A stretch of 64,000 nt of DNA from Posidoniimonas corsicana. GTDB lineage: Bacteria; Planctomycetota; Planctomycetia; Pirellulales; Lacipirellulaceae. The position numbers were made by a program, and so were the translations under genes. The notes below the pieces were generated by a model. The model did no database searches and had not been told where the DNA came from. It was given only the letters and a program-made list of their open reading frames with translations. Shown here piece after piece: positions 47,212 through 55,607 of this stretch (position 1 is its first letter; the number at the start of each line of letters is the position of its first letter). The DNA is taken from NCBI RefSeq assembly GCF_007859765.1, contig NZ_SIHJ01000002.1, positions 496,001-560,000 on the forward strand, written 5' to 3'.

Positions 47212-47427
47212 TTAATCAACGGCGGCTAGGCTCCCCGACCTTGCTACTACGTCGGAACCTACCTCGCCGCCTGGACCGACAAAGAGGCTGTTACCGTCCA
47301 TTAACTCGACGCCATTCTCCACGACCATTAGTGGCGCGTTGGTAACGAGCTGGGCTTTAGTCGCGGCACCAAGGTACAAAACCAAAGTGCAAGCGAAAAG
47401 ACAATGCAGCGGCGGATACATACTCAT
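47212..47427 (-). CDS. possible truncated secreted protein
   Basis: A 71-residue frame starting MSMYPPLHCLFACTLVLYLG with a leader-like segment ending ATKAQ, then LVTNAPLMVVENGVELMDGN and GPGGEVGSDVV. It could be the first part of a secreted beta-helix protein cut short by a stop, but nothing follows it. Low confidence. Confidence 0.3.
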   Translation of the reverse strand: MSMYPPLHCLFACTLVLYLGAATKAQLVTNAPLMVVENGVELMDGNSLFVGPGGEVGSDVVARSGSLAAVD

Positions 47428-47549
47428 TCGGTGATTCGCTTGCGGCGAGAGCTAGTGGCACATCCGAATGTCCAGCTGGCGGCGGGGTTGAGCCAGGCGT
47501 TGAGACCGGACTATGGATCGTTTCAACCGTGATTACTACGACGTGGGCT

Positions 47550-47657
47550 CTACTTGCCCTTCTTTTCTCGTTGCTTCTGCCGTTTCTCCTTCGGAGTAAG
47601 CTGCGCCTTTTTTTGCTGCTCTCTTTTGCCTTTGTCCTTACTTCCTTTATCACCCAT
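47550..47657 (-). CDS. 35-aa highly charged protein
   Basis: A short frame starting MGDKGSKDKGKREQQKKAQ, then LTPKEKRQKQREKKGK. It is about half Lys/Arg plus Glu/Gln and would be a single charged helix. An AGGAG ribosome site lies 8 bp before the ATG. Small proteins of this exact style are common in many bacterial groups. It is the last gene of the 55.9-47.5 kb cluster, 32 bp after the GH130 gene. Role unknown; nucleic-acid or ribosome contact is inferred from charge. Confidence 0.75.
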   Translation of the reverse strand: MGDKGSKDKGKREQQKKAQLTPKEKRQKQREKKGK

Positions 47658-47689
47658 GACTGGTTCTCCTAGATTGAAGGCGGTAGTAA

Positions 47690-49141
47690 CTACTCTGGTT
47701 CTATTGCGGATAGCAATTCGTTGAGGGGGATCGTGCCGAAAGTTGTGGCGTAGTCGGACATCGCGTAAGGCAAGATTAGGTGGTCGTTGTGAACAACTGC
47801 TCCACAGCTATACACAACATTCGGAACATATCCTTCTCTTTCTTCCTCATTAGGCGTCAACAGCGGATGCTTCAGCCGTCCAATCAAGCGAGATGGATCA
47901 TCACGGTCTACTAGAAAGGCTCCTATGGAATACTTCCGCATGGGGCCGACACCATGAGTGAGGATCAGCCACCCGGCGTCCGTCTCGATGGGAGAACCGC
48001 AGTTTCCGACCTGCACAAAATCCCAAGGGTAAGTAGGCCTTATGAGAACCCGTTTTGAGTGCCAGAAATGCAGCATGTCTGAGTACATCAGAAAGAGGTT
48101 CTCCCCGTCTTGACGTGACAGCATCGCATAGCGCCCATTGATCTTCCTGGGGAACAGCGCCAAGCCCTTGTCGGCTATAGCCGGGCCATTGAGAGTGTGC
48201 ATCTTGAAGTCAAGAAAGTCATCGGTTTCCAACAACTGCGGAAGTACAAGACGTCCGTCATAAGCGCTGTAGGTGGCGTAGTACCGGATGCCGCCGTCTT
48301 CCTCTTGGAAGCGGACGAAACGCGCATCCTCCATCCCTGCTGTTTCTGTTGGGCTGTACGGGAAGATGAGGCGTTCGGATAGCTTTGTCTCCGGTAGGTA
48401 GGTGATCTCGTAGTTCGACCTGGCGAGCGTGACGATCCCGTCAAGAACCGTGTCAAATTCGTGGTGGCGCATGCGGTTCTCACGCACCGCTAGCTCCAAC
48501 GCCTCGTCAAGTTGTTCAAGCGAGAACTCTTTGTCGAGGCGGCCCACTACGCGGTTCGTGAACCCGCCCGCCAACCCGAGTTCGGCCAGCTTCCGAAGAA
48601 ACAGCGTCTTCTGATACCAGGTGTCGGTGACGACGTCGGCAGGCGTAGCGAAGCGTGTCGGCTTGTCAATCGAGATTGCACACTGCGAGTCAACGACCCC
48701 GGACCGAAACGTGATCGAGGAGAGGTGTCCTTCCCCAGTGGCGCGCAGGCTGAGCACAAAACGGCGTGTGCCCTTAGGCAGCCCCGACTGATCAGGGTGC
48801 CATACGATAGAGGGGTTGAACAGCGCCGCCGACTCGACAGCGTACTCCTGGGTGAAGTAGGCTCCGATCAGCAGCCGGCGATTCTCACTTAGCGGGGCGT
48901 CGGTGATCAGGTGCTCGCGCACGTCCTCGAATCTCGCCAGGAGGAAGTCCCTGGGGCGTTGATGCCGCCCGTGGAACTCCTCCAGCACGTTGGCTATCAG
49001 CTCGCCGACTTCGGCTTCCGGCAACGCCGAGAGGCGCGCGATAATTCGTAGGGTTCGCTCCTCGGGAAGAGGAATGAAGGGTCGGAGGACGACCCGCTTG
49101 CTGTTGGGAGAGAGGACGATCCCGGTTCTGTTAATCTGCAT
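47690..49141 (-). CDS. GH130-like phosphorylase/hydrolase with helical N-terminus
   Basis: A 483-residue protein. Residues about 20-110 are an extra helical region (PLPEERTLRIIARLSALPEA). The GH130 five-bladed propeller follows: ESAALFNPSIVWHPDQ, then TAGMEDARFVRFQEEDG, then LFPRKINGRYAMLSRQDGEN, then NCGSPIETDAGWLILTHGVG, and VPNVVYSCGAVVHN near the end. GH130 enzymes phosphorolyse or hydrolyse beta-mannosides. The Glu-Asp in 'MEDAR' matches the family catalytic Asp. The start MQINRTGIVLSPN lies 11 bp inside the upstream GT4 gene, so the two are coupled. Confidence 0.88.
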   Translation of the reverse strand: MQINRTGIVLSPNSKRVVLRPFIPLPEERTLRIIARLSALPEAEVGELIANVLEEFHGRHQRPRDFLLARFEDVREHLITDAPLSENRRLLIGAYFTQEYAVESAALFNPSIVWHPDQSGLPKGTRRFVLSLRATGEGHLSSITFRSGVVDSQCAISIDKPTRFATPADVVTDTWYQKTLFLRKLAELGLAGGFTNRVVGRLDKEFSLEQLDEALELAVRENRMRHHEFDTVLDGIVTLARSNYEITYLPETKLSERLIFPYSPTETAGMEDARFVRFQEEDGGIRYYATYSAYDGRLVLPQLLETDDFLDFKMHTLNGPAIADKGLALFPRKINGRYAMLSRQDGENLFLMYSDMLHFWHSKRVLIRPTYPWDFVQVGNCGSPIETDAGWLILTHGVGPMRKYSIGAFLVDRDDPSRLIGRLKHPLLTPNEEEREGYVPNVVYSCGAVVHNDHLILPYAMSDYATTFGTIPLNELLSAIEPE

Positions 49142-51458
49142 GTACGAGCCGCAAGGCTTCCTGGTCACGATTCTCATCCGTCGCCGTGGTGGCGTCCGGT
49201 GTGGCGACGATCGCCAGGGAACTCTCTAGCTGCTCCATTTCAACGAGCGACATCAGAAACGCCAGCGTCGATTCCGCCCCTTGGTTCTCGTTAACGCGGC
49301 CCTCCTGCAATCCGTCGTGACAACCCGCAGTCGCCGAATCGTAGAGCGGCTGCCCGAGATCGTTGCGACAGAGGAACCAGTCGAACGCCATCTGGGCTTG
49401 GTCTATCCAGAACGGGTCGCCTTCGGCGTTGTACGCCTCGATCGCGGCGGAGATCATCGCGTGGGCCTCAATCGGCTGCTGATCGTAGGCGGCGATGGGT
49501 TTCCCACGTCGATAGAAGCCGTTGCTGCCAATGGGCCGGAACCGCCCCTCCGGAGACACCTGCTTGGCGGCTAGCCAGCGAAGCGAGTCGAGGCCGATCT
49601 TGGTCGCCTTCGCGTTGCCGCTCCACTTCCCGCTGAGGATCAGCGCGTGGGAAAGCTTGGCGCTCGCGTAGGAGGCGATGCTCTCGAACCAGGGCCAGTC
49701 ATCGGTCGCGCTCCGCTCGTACAGTTCGATCAGTTTGTCGGTGAGGGTGTCACGCATCTGATCGACGAGGCGGTCGCCGCTGAGGCGCCGGAGGTACTCG
49801 TGGATGCCGATCAAGGCCAACGCCCAGGTTCTCGGCGACGTAGTTCTCGCCGGGGCCGGCAGGGCCCGCTGAAAGAGCTGAACCGACCAGGACTGGAAGC
49901 TCCTCCGGCGCGACCGCCCGGCGCAGACACCGAGCGCCCACACCGCACGTCCTTGTGAGTCGTCAGAGCCATTCTGCTCCAGCCACGTCCGATCGAAGGC
50001 CATAAAGTTCCGGAAGCGGCCGGTACCCTCGTCGAACGCGTGGTTTAGGAACGCGGCGTAACTGGAAGCGGCTTGGTGCAGCTCGATCGAATCACGCCCA
50101 AGGTCTTCCATGAGAACGGTAAAAATGAGCGCCCTGGCGTTGTCGTCGGTGCAGTACCCCTCCTGAAAGTTGGGCAACGAGAAGGTAGCGTGCTGGAAGA
50201 TGCCGGTCGAGTCGGTCATCCGCAGCACGTGGTCGAGTCGGATCTTGGGGTGTGCGAGCGGCTGTTCGTCGAGCGTCCTGATCGCCAGCGGCTTGGGCGT
50301 CACGGACTGGCTCTGCCGCGCGAGCCCGAACGAGTCAGAGTAGAGCCCGGCGACGTGGCTCCAGACCATCTCACGCCCCAGCAGGTACGCCTTCTTCCGC
50401 ATCGCGTGACGGCGTGGTTCGTCTTGCAGCAGGGCGATGGTCTCTGTAGCGATCGCGGCGGAGTCACCGAATGGCGTCAACACGCCCCGCCCGTCTGCCA
50501 ACAATTCCTCGGCGTGCCAGTACGGGGTTGAGATCACCGCCTGACCGCACCCAAACGAGTAGGCGAGCGTTCCCGAGACGGCTTGCGCCGCGTTCAGGTA
50601 CGGTGTGATGTAGAGGTCGGTCGCTCCGATGAAATTGGTAAGCTCTTCGAGTTCGACAAAGCGGTTGTAGAAAACGACGCGCTTCTGTATGCCCAACTCC
50701 TTGGCCAGTCTTTCAAGGCCGATCCGATAGGTCTCCCCCTCGCTGCGGAGCAGACTGGGGTGGGTCGCTCCGAGCACAAGGTAGACGAAGCTTGGGACTT
50801 CTCGGACGATTTCAGGCAACGCCTTGAGGACCACCTCGATCCCTTTGTTGGGCGAAAGGAGCCCGAAAGTTAGTCCTACGTGCTTGCCCGCCAGGTCGAA
50901 TTGATCCTTGTAGAAGTTCGGATCGGAGAAGGGCCGGTCGGGGATGCCGTGGACGATCAGGTCGATCTTCTCATCCGGAACTTGGTACTGCTCAAGGAGC
51001 GTCGCCCGGCTCCGCCGGGTCATGACGACGACCCGCGTCGATAGCTCGAGCAACTGCTCCATTACCCGGCGCAAGGTCTTGTCGGGATCGGGGAGCACCG
51101 TGTGCAGCGTCGTTACCACTGGCACCCGCAGGTCGCGAAGAAAGCTCAAGATGTGGGCGCCCCGAGGGCCGCCATAGATCCCGAACTCGTGCTGGAGTGA
51201 GACGACGTCAACGTTGCTGAAATTGAGGAAGTCCGCTGCCCGGCGGTAGGACTCCCGGTCCTGTTCTCTGATCTGGAACCGGACGTTGAGTGGGTAGTCG
51301 TAACCCTCCTCGATATCGTCAACTGGCACGACGAGGCATTCGGTGTTCGCGAGGCCGGCGACGGCGGAGCTAAGGTCGTGCGTGAAGGTTGCGATGCCGC
51401 ATTTTCGCGGCGGGTAATCGCCAACAAAGGCGACTCGCAGAGTGTCGGAAATCGTCAT
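49131..51458 (-). CDS. GT4 glycosyltransferase fused to a helical domain
   Basis: A 775-residue protein. Residues 1-375 form a GT-B, GT4-type transferase: FVGDYPPRKCGIATFTHDLS, then LQHEFGIYGG, GLLSPNKGIEVVLKALPEIV, and the donor-site block TDLYITPYLNAAQAVSGTLAYSFGCG. From about 410 a second, helix-rich domain reads EGYCTDDNARALIFTV, FMAFDRTWLEQNGSDDSQGR and AYDQQPIEAHAMISAA, an (alpha/alpha) toroid pattern as in glycoside hydrolases. It would transfer a sugar from a nucleotide donor. It sits between two GH130 genes, so the product may be a mannoside. Confidence 0.88.
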   Translation of the reverse strand: MTISDTLRVAFVGDYPPRKCGIATFTHDLSSAVAGLANTECLVVPVDDIEEGYDYPLNVRFQIREQDRESYRRAADFLNFSNVDVVSLQHEFGIYGGPRGAHILSFLRDLRVPVVTTLHTVLPDPDKTLRRVMEQLLELSTRVVVMTRRSRATLLEQYQVPDEKIDLIVHGIPDRPFSDPNFYKDQFDLAGKHVGLTFGLLSPNKGIEVVLKALPEIVREVPSFVYLVLGATHPSLLRSEGETYRIGLERLAKELGIQKRVVFYNRFVELEELTNFIGATDLYITPYLNAAQAVSGTLAYSFGCGQAVISTPYWHAEELLADGRGVLTPFGDSAAIATETIALLQDEPRRHAMRKKAYLLGREMVWSHVAGLYSDSFGLARQSQSVTPKPLAIRTLDEQPLAHPKIRLDHVLRMTDSTGIFQHATFSLPNFQEGYCTDDNARALIFTVLMEDLGRDSIELHQAASSYAAFLNHAFDEGTGRFRNFMAFDRTWLEQNGSDDSQGRAVWALGVCAGRSRRRSFQSWSVQLFQRALPAPARTTSPRTWALALIGIHEYLRRLSGDRLVDQMRDTLTDKLIELYERSATDDWPWFESIASYASAKLSHALILSGKWSGNAKATKIGLDSLRWLAAKQVSPEGRFRPIGSNGFYRRGKPIAAYDQQPIEAHAMISAAIEAYNAEGDPFWIDQAQMAFDWFLCRNDLGQPLYDSATAGCHDGLQEGRVNENQGAESTLAFLMSLVEMEQLESSLAIVATPDATTATDENRDQEALRLVHAD

Positions 51459-51491
51459 TGGGAATCTTCGAGAGGTTGTTACTGACGGGCG

Positions 51492-52535
51492 TTACTGCAG
51501 CGAGTCAAGCACGGAGTCACGGGACAGGTTGACAACGCCAATCGCTTCGTCTGCCGCGCCGTAGTAAACCGCCAGAGTCGGACCGGCATCGATCAACGCG
51601 GTGGGAAAGACGACGTTCGGCACGAAGCCAGAACACTCAAAGTCGGCGAGAGGCCGAAGGAGGGGCTCAAGGCTCCGACGCAGGACACGCGTCGGGTCGT
51701 CACGGTCAAGCAGAACGGCGGCTCCGCAGTAGGCCCCAATCTGTCCAATTTCACCCGAGGACCCGCAGCCGTGGTAGAGCACCAGCCAGCCGTCGTCCGT
51801 TTCGATCGGCGGCGCCCCGGCGCCGATGCGTTGGTTATCCCAACCGCCGATGCCGCTGAGCAGCGGCTCGTGAGCGCCCCAGTTCAACAGGTCGGGCGAG
51901 GGTGCGAGCCAGATCTCGGGACGGCAGAAGTCGGTCCTCGCCGTCGGCCGATGGAGTGCGACGTACTCGTCGCCAATCTTGCGCGGGAAGAGAACGACAT
52001 CCTTATTCTCGGGCGGGAAGATGACGCCGTGGCGCGCAAAGTCAATGAAGTCTCGGGTCGAGGCGAGGGCGGTCACTGCTCCGTGCCGCGAAACGGCGAC
52101 GTAGGTGACCCAGTGAGCACTGTCGATGGTGGTGATGCGCGGGTCTTCGACGCCGTACTCTTCGGTAGGCGACTCCGGCAACAGAACCAAATCCGCACTC
52201 CACGTGCCTGGGCCGTCCTCGTTGCGGTGGAATACACGAAGATGAGAGATCGACGTCAGGCGGGACTGGCCATTGTTCAGCGCTCGGACGACGCGCGGGT
52301 CGCTCAGGTCGAACTCCGACTCGGGCTCCCAGTCGACGGTCACCTTGCCGCCTTGCTCTATCCGCGGCATTCCAATGCGTCCTGGATGGCCCGGCTTGGG
52401 CCTCTCCGCGACCCTCGCGAGCAGCATGATTCGGTCGCCGGTGCGTACGACGCCTGGGTTGAAGACGCCGATCACCTCGAATCCGTGAGTCAGAGGGGCA
52501 ACTTCGTCGGCGCTTGTCATGGGTTGGGCTGACAC
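51492..52535 (-). CDS. GH130 beta-mannoside phosphorylase-like protein
   Basis: A 347-residue GH130 propeller: FEVIGVFNPGVVRTGDRIML, then EEYGVEDPRITTIDSAHWVT, then VVLFPRKIGDEYVALHRPTA, then GAGAPPIETDDGWLVLYHGC and FVPNVVFPTALID. The catalytic Asp is in GVEDPR. It is shorter and closer to classical mannoside phosphorylases than the copy at 47690. The family turns phosphate and a beta-mannoside into mannose-1-phosphate. The start may be five codons further in (MTSADEV). It overlaps the zinc-ribbon gene and lies 33 bp before the GT4 gene. Confidence 0.9.
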   Translation of the reverse strand: MSAQPMTSADEVAPLTHGFEVIGVFNPGVVRTGDRIMLLARVAERPKPGHPGRIGMPRIEQGGKVTVDWEPESEFDLSDPRVVRALNNGQSRLTSISHLRVFHRNEDGPGTWSADLVLLPESPTEEYGVEDPRITTIDSAHWVTYVAVSRHGAVTALASTRDFIDFARHGVIFPPENKDVVLFPRKIGDEYVALHRPTARTDFCRPEIWLAPSPDLLNWGAHEPLLSGIGGWDNQRIGAGAPPIETDDGWLVLYHGCGSSGEIGQIGAYCGAAVLLDRDDPTRVLRRSLEPLLRPLADFECSGFVPNVVFPTALIDAGPTLAVYYGAADEAIGVVNLSRDSVLDSLQ

Positions 52536-52750
52536 GAGTGGTTGAAGCGATTTCGCTTAGCCACCCGCTCCTCCTCAGATGGGGGTTGGGCGAGGGCTTC
52601 AACGCGACGCAGCGCCCTGCGTTGCTCGTCCGCTGCGTCGCGATTGCACTGAGGATGAACCCCGCCAGCGGAGTAAGAAACGTGGCCACAGACAGGACAC
52701 TTCCTCTGTGGCTGAGCCTTGATCAAGGGTTCTGGCTTCTTGTGACTCAC
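52517..52750 (-). CDS. small zinc-ribbon protein
   Basis: A 77-residue product with CPVCGHVSYSAGGVHPQC, two Cys pairs for one zinc. The tail is helical and charged (EQRRALRRVEALAQPPSEEE). The GTG start VSHKKPEPLIKAQ lies behind AAAGGACG; a longer frame exists but upstream residues look unlike protein. Its last codons overlap the GH130 start. Function unknown. Confidence 0.6.
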   Translation of the reverse strand: MSHKKPEPLIKAQPQRKCPVCGHVSYSAGGVHPQCNRDAADEQRRALRRVEALAQPPSEEERVAKRNRFNHSCQPNP

Positions 52751-52820
52751 AGCATACGTCCTTTGATTGACAAGAGTTGTAGCCCGGGCACTGAGAGTCT
52801 CGAGCCTGCAAGATCGTCTT

Positions 52821-54593
52821 CTAGTCTCTCCGTAAGGCAGTATCGAAAGGTCGGTCGGCAAAGTCGGCCTCTGCGAAGTCGCGCGACCGCCATTCGTCAA
52901 TCAACTCTCGAACTTCGGCGACGCTGTCGCAGTCGATCGCGCGGCTTGCGACACGGCTTGCGACACCAGAGTCGATCTTGCGGATCGCTGACCGCACGGC
53001 TGGCGCAAGCGTGGGGCCAAGACTTAGCTCTCGAATGCCCAGGCCAACAAGCAGGCATGCGAAGTCGGGATCTCCGGCCTCTTCACCGCAAACGCATAAG
53101 GGGCATTGCAGCCTTGCCGCGGCGCCGACGACCGATTTGATCGCTCGCAACACCGAGGGGTGCATGGCGGTGCAGTCGTCCTTTGCCTGCGCGAGGTCTC
53201 GGTCGGTTGCCAGGAGCAGCTGCGTGAGGTCGTTCGTCCCGAGGGCGACAAAGTCCGCTTGGTCGAGGATCTGATCCAGACAGAATAGCGCGGCCGGGGT
53301 TTCAATCATCGCGCCAATGGGCGGGGTGCGGAGCACGCCACAGCGATCGGCAACACGCTGGATGACGGAAACCGCCTTCCCGAAGTCATCGCTGCCGACC
53401 ACCATCGGCAGCAAGATGCGAAGATCGTGGTCCTGTGAGACCTCCAAGATGGCCTGCAGCTGGGATTCAAACAGCGAGCTCTCTGCTAGTAGGAAACGCA
53501 ATCCGCCGAGATGCAACCCGTTCGGCTGCTCGGCCTCGTCCGACAGCAAGAAGGGGGGGATTTTGTCTCGTCCGAGGTCGAAAGTCCGGACGACAAGGGG
53601 ACGTCCAGCGAGTTGATTCGCTATGTCAGCATAGATGGCGCCTTGCGTCGCCGGGTCAGGCCGATCGGGCGCATCGATGAACATGAACTCGGTGCGGAAG
53701 AGCCCAACCCCTTCGAGGCCCTGCTCGACGACCGAGGCGGTTTCGTCCGGTCGACCTAGGTTCGCGACGAGTTCGATTCCAACGCCGTCCAGGGTCGTGC
53801 ACGGTTGGCCGCACTCGATCATCTTGGTGGACGAATCGACTGCAACACGCGTCATCCGCTCATTAAACACTCCTCTCTCATTCGCTGTAGGGTTAACCAC
53901 AACCAGGCCTGTCTCGCCATCGACCAGCAGGCGATCCCCAGGATGGATTACCCGGGCGGCGTCGGTGATGCCGCTGACCATTGGGATATTCAGCGAGCGG
54001 GCGAGGATTGCGGTGTGGCCGTACCGTCCACCGCGGTCGGCGACGATCGCCAAGACCCCACAGTTAGAAAGTTCGACAGCCTCCGAAGGCAGCAGCTCCC
54101 GCGCCACGACGATCGAATCGGCCTTCAACGGCCCTTTGCTCCAAGGCATCGAGCCCGAAAGATACCTCGCCATTCGTCTGCCAACGTCGCGGACGTCTTG
54201 CTCTCGCTCCCGAAGGTACTCGCTGTCGAGCCTCGTCAGCCTCTCGACCCACGCTGCTATCACCGATTCGAGCGCCCGATCGGCATTCACCTGCTGGTGG
54301 TCGATGTGCTTCTTCACGAGAAATGCGATCTCGGCTGTCATCGCCGCATGGGCAGACAAGAGCGACAGCGAAGTCGCGCTGACGGGCGCGTTGCCCGCAA
54401 GTTCGGCGACGCGTCCCAGATCGTGGCTCGATTGTGCGAGCGCACTGTCGACCCTCTCCCACTCTTCGGTAACATCACAACCTGATTCCCCGGCGTGCTG
54501 GACGCATAGCCTGCGTCCCACCTCAAAGTCGTAGACAATCGCTGTACCACTGGCGAGCCCAGGGCTGACAGGAGTCCCTTCCAAAATCGGCAT
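52821..54593 (-). CDS. ptsI: phosphoenolpyruvate-protein phosphotransferase (PTS enzyme I)
   Basis: A 590-residue enzyme I. The phospho-His is H193 in DRGGRYGHTAILARSLNIPM; the family form is GGxTSH, here YGH. The TIM-barrel blocks are GLEGVGLFRTEFMFID, PLVVRTFDLGRDK, GAMIETPAALFCLDQIL, DFVALGTNDLTQLLLATDRD and VCGEEAGDP with the catalytic Cys. It passes phosphate from PEP to HPr. No HPr or EII gene is in the window, so it may serve a regulatory PTS or a non-sugar acceptor. It is 44 bp after the CsbD-like gene. Confidence 0.92.
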   Translation of the reverse strand: MPILEGTPVSPGLASGTAIVYDFEVGRRLCVQHAGESGCDVTEEWERVDSALAQSSHDLGRVAELAGNAPVSATSLSLLSAHAAMTAEIAFLVKKHIDHQQVNADRALESVIAAWVERLTRLDSEYLREREQDVRDVGRRMARYLSGSMPWSKGPLKADSIVVARELLPSEAVELSNCGVLAIVADRGGRYGHTAILARSLNIPMVSGITDAARVIHPGDRLLVDGETGLVVVNPTANERGVFNERMTRVAVDSSTKMIECGQPCTTLDGVGIELVANLGRPDETASVVEQGLEGVGLFRTEFMFIDAPDRPDPATQGAIYADIANQLAGRPLVVRTFDLGRDKIPPFLLSDEAEQPNGLHLGGLRFLLAESSLFESQLQAILEVSQDHDLRILLPMVVGSDDFGKAVSVIQRVADRCGVLRTPPIGAMIETPAALFCLDQILDQADFVALGTNDLTQLLLATDRDLAQAKDDCTAMHPSVLRAIKSVVGAAARLQCPLCVCGEEAGDPDFACLLVGLGIRELSLGPTLAPAVRSAIRKIDSGVASRVASRAIDCDSVAEVRELIDEWRSRDFAEADFADRPFDTALRRD

Positions 54594-54637
54594 ATGAAAT
54601 CCAGCTAGGTTAGGGAGGCGTTCGTCGCCGAGATTTC

Positions 54638-54874
54638 TCAGCAGGGCGTCGTCAGGGCGGCTGCTGGCGAGGTAAGCGCGAGATTCTCCGCGAACGCATC
54701 AACGCGGGCGGTTGCTCGTTCCCGGTCAACGCCATAGCGCTGCACGTACAAGTCAACGAAGCGATCGCGATCGCCAGCGATGAAGACCAGGTCGTCCTCA
54801 CTGAGCTTGCCCCAAGTGAGCAGCACCTGATTGCAAACGAATTTCCAATCCCGCTCGATGACTTCCCAGCTCAT
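54638..54874 (-). CDS. CsbD-like stress protein
   Basis: A 78-residue, acidic helical protein: WEVIERDWKFVCNQVLLTWG, then KLSEDDLVFIAGDRDRFVDL, then YVQRYGVDRERATARVDAFA. The 'W..v...W...kg.lw...gkLtddDL..i.G.rd' pattern is that of CsbD/YjbJ proteins, induced by general stress in other bacteria. The start follows CAGAGG. It lies between the frameshifted gene and ptsI on the same strand. Confidence 0.75.
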   Translation of the reverse strand: MSWEVIERDWKFVCNQVLLTWGKLSEDDLVFIAGDRDRFVDLYVQRYGVDRERATARVDAFAENLALTSPAAALTTPC

Positions 54875-54923
54875 TGGAACCTCTGCTAATTGATGGGTGG
54901 AAAAGCCTAAGCCGGCGAACCCG

Positions 54924-55342
54924 CTAGCCGCCTGCGGTTGTTGACTCTGCGTCGTGCAGCTTCCGCAGTTCGACGTCGTACCCGACAGTCTCGTTGTCGA
55001 GTGTCAACCGATAGAGCGCGATGGTTCGACCGTTTGCATCGCACTTTTTTGCGACTCGTTCCTCGGCGAGCGCCGCGTCGAGGTTTCTTCTGTATGACTC
55101 GGTGCGTCGACAACGAACAGCCGAATGCCGGGGTGGTCGATTACCCGGGTCAGGTAACCGCGAACCAACGGATAGGGCCGCAACGGCTCGGCGACGCGGT
55201 CACAGCAAGCTTCGCAGACGGTCCGTGAGGTGAAGCCGTAGGCAGCGCTGTACGCGTGCTCTGCGTCCTCACGGCAACGAGGTCCGAAGGGGCGTCGCAG
55301 CACGGGGCGTGGAGTCGATGGGCTCGTGTCATTCGCCTTCAT
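54924..55342 (-). pseudogene. frameshifted gene of unknown function
   Basis: The first frame starts MKANDTSPSTPRPVLRRPFG and has CEACCDRVAEPLRPYP and IRLFVVDAPS. After about 55100 the protein-like reading moves to the -1 frame: RRNLDAALAEERVAKKCDAN, then TIALYRLTLDNETVGYDVEL, then RKLHDAES and a stop at 54924. The switch near VVDAPS has no slippery run, so a one-base loss or a sequence error is likely. The ATG at 55342 overlaps the csrA stop as ATGA. No family is recognised. Confidence 0.55.
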
Positions 55343-55587
55343 GCTGCGCCGGTCCTTCTGCCGTTCGGACCTCGGGCCCGTCTGCCCGCTCGCGCTTCTT
55401 GGGCATCGCCTGCTTGCCTGCAAGCGCCTGTTGGATCGAACGTCGTTAGCTCGCCGCGTAAGATCGGGATGTCGGAGGGGGCGTCGATTCCCAGGCGTAC
55501 GACGCGACCCTTTACGCCAAGCACCCTCACTAGGATGTTGTCTCCGATCCGCAAGAACTCATCCGTTCTTCTGCTAAGTACTAACAT
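55339..55587 (-). CDS. csrA: carbon storage regulator CsrA
   Basis: An 82-residue CsrA. The N-terminal MLVLSRRTDEFLRIGDNILV and the block RVVRLGIDAPSDIPILRGEL hold the residues that bind GGA motifs (Leu4, Arg6 and the late R-x-E). It binds mRNAs and blocks or stabilises them. The last 30 residues (GDAQEARAGRRARGPNGRR) are a basic extension absent from most CsrA. It lies between the TPR gene and the frameshifted gene, coupled to the latter. Its own ribosome site holds two GGA motifs. Confidence 0.92.
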   Translation of the reverse strand: MLVLSRRTDEFLRIGDNILVRVLGVKGRVVRLGIDAPSDIPILRGELTTFDPTGACRQAGDAQEARAGRRARGPNGRRTGAA

Positions 55588-55599
55588 GCTTCCGTCCTT
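55588..55599 (-). promoter_or_regulatory. csrA ribosome site with two GGA motifs
   Basis: On the minus strand AAAGGACGGAAGC precedes the ATG. Two GGA motifs overlap the Shine-Dalgarno region, the usual target of CsrA. Autoregulation is plausible. No hairpin context could be proven. Confidence 0.4.
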
Positions 55600-55607
55600 T
55601 TAGTTAT

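Noticed and set aside
52821-54593. PEP synthase or pyruvate-phosphate dikinase
   Set aside because: Length of 590 residues, the block order and lack of an ATP-grasp domain fit enzyme I of the PTS instead.
55040-55060. Programmed -1 frameshift at the A6 run in the gene after csrA
   Set aside because: The good reading in the -1 frame begins well before the run, so a shift at the run would skip a convincing helix. A one-base change upstream explains it better.
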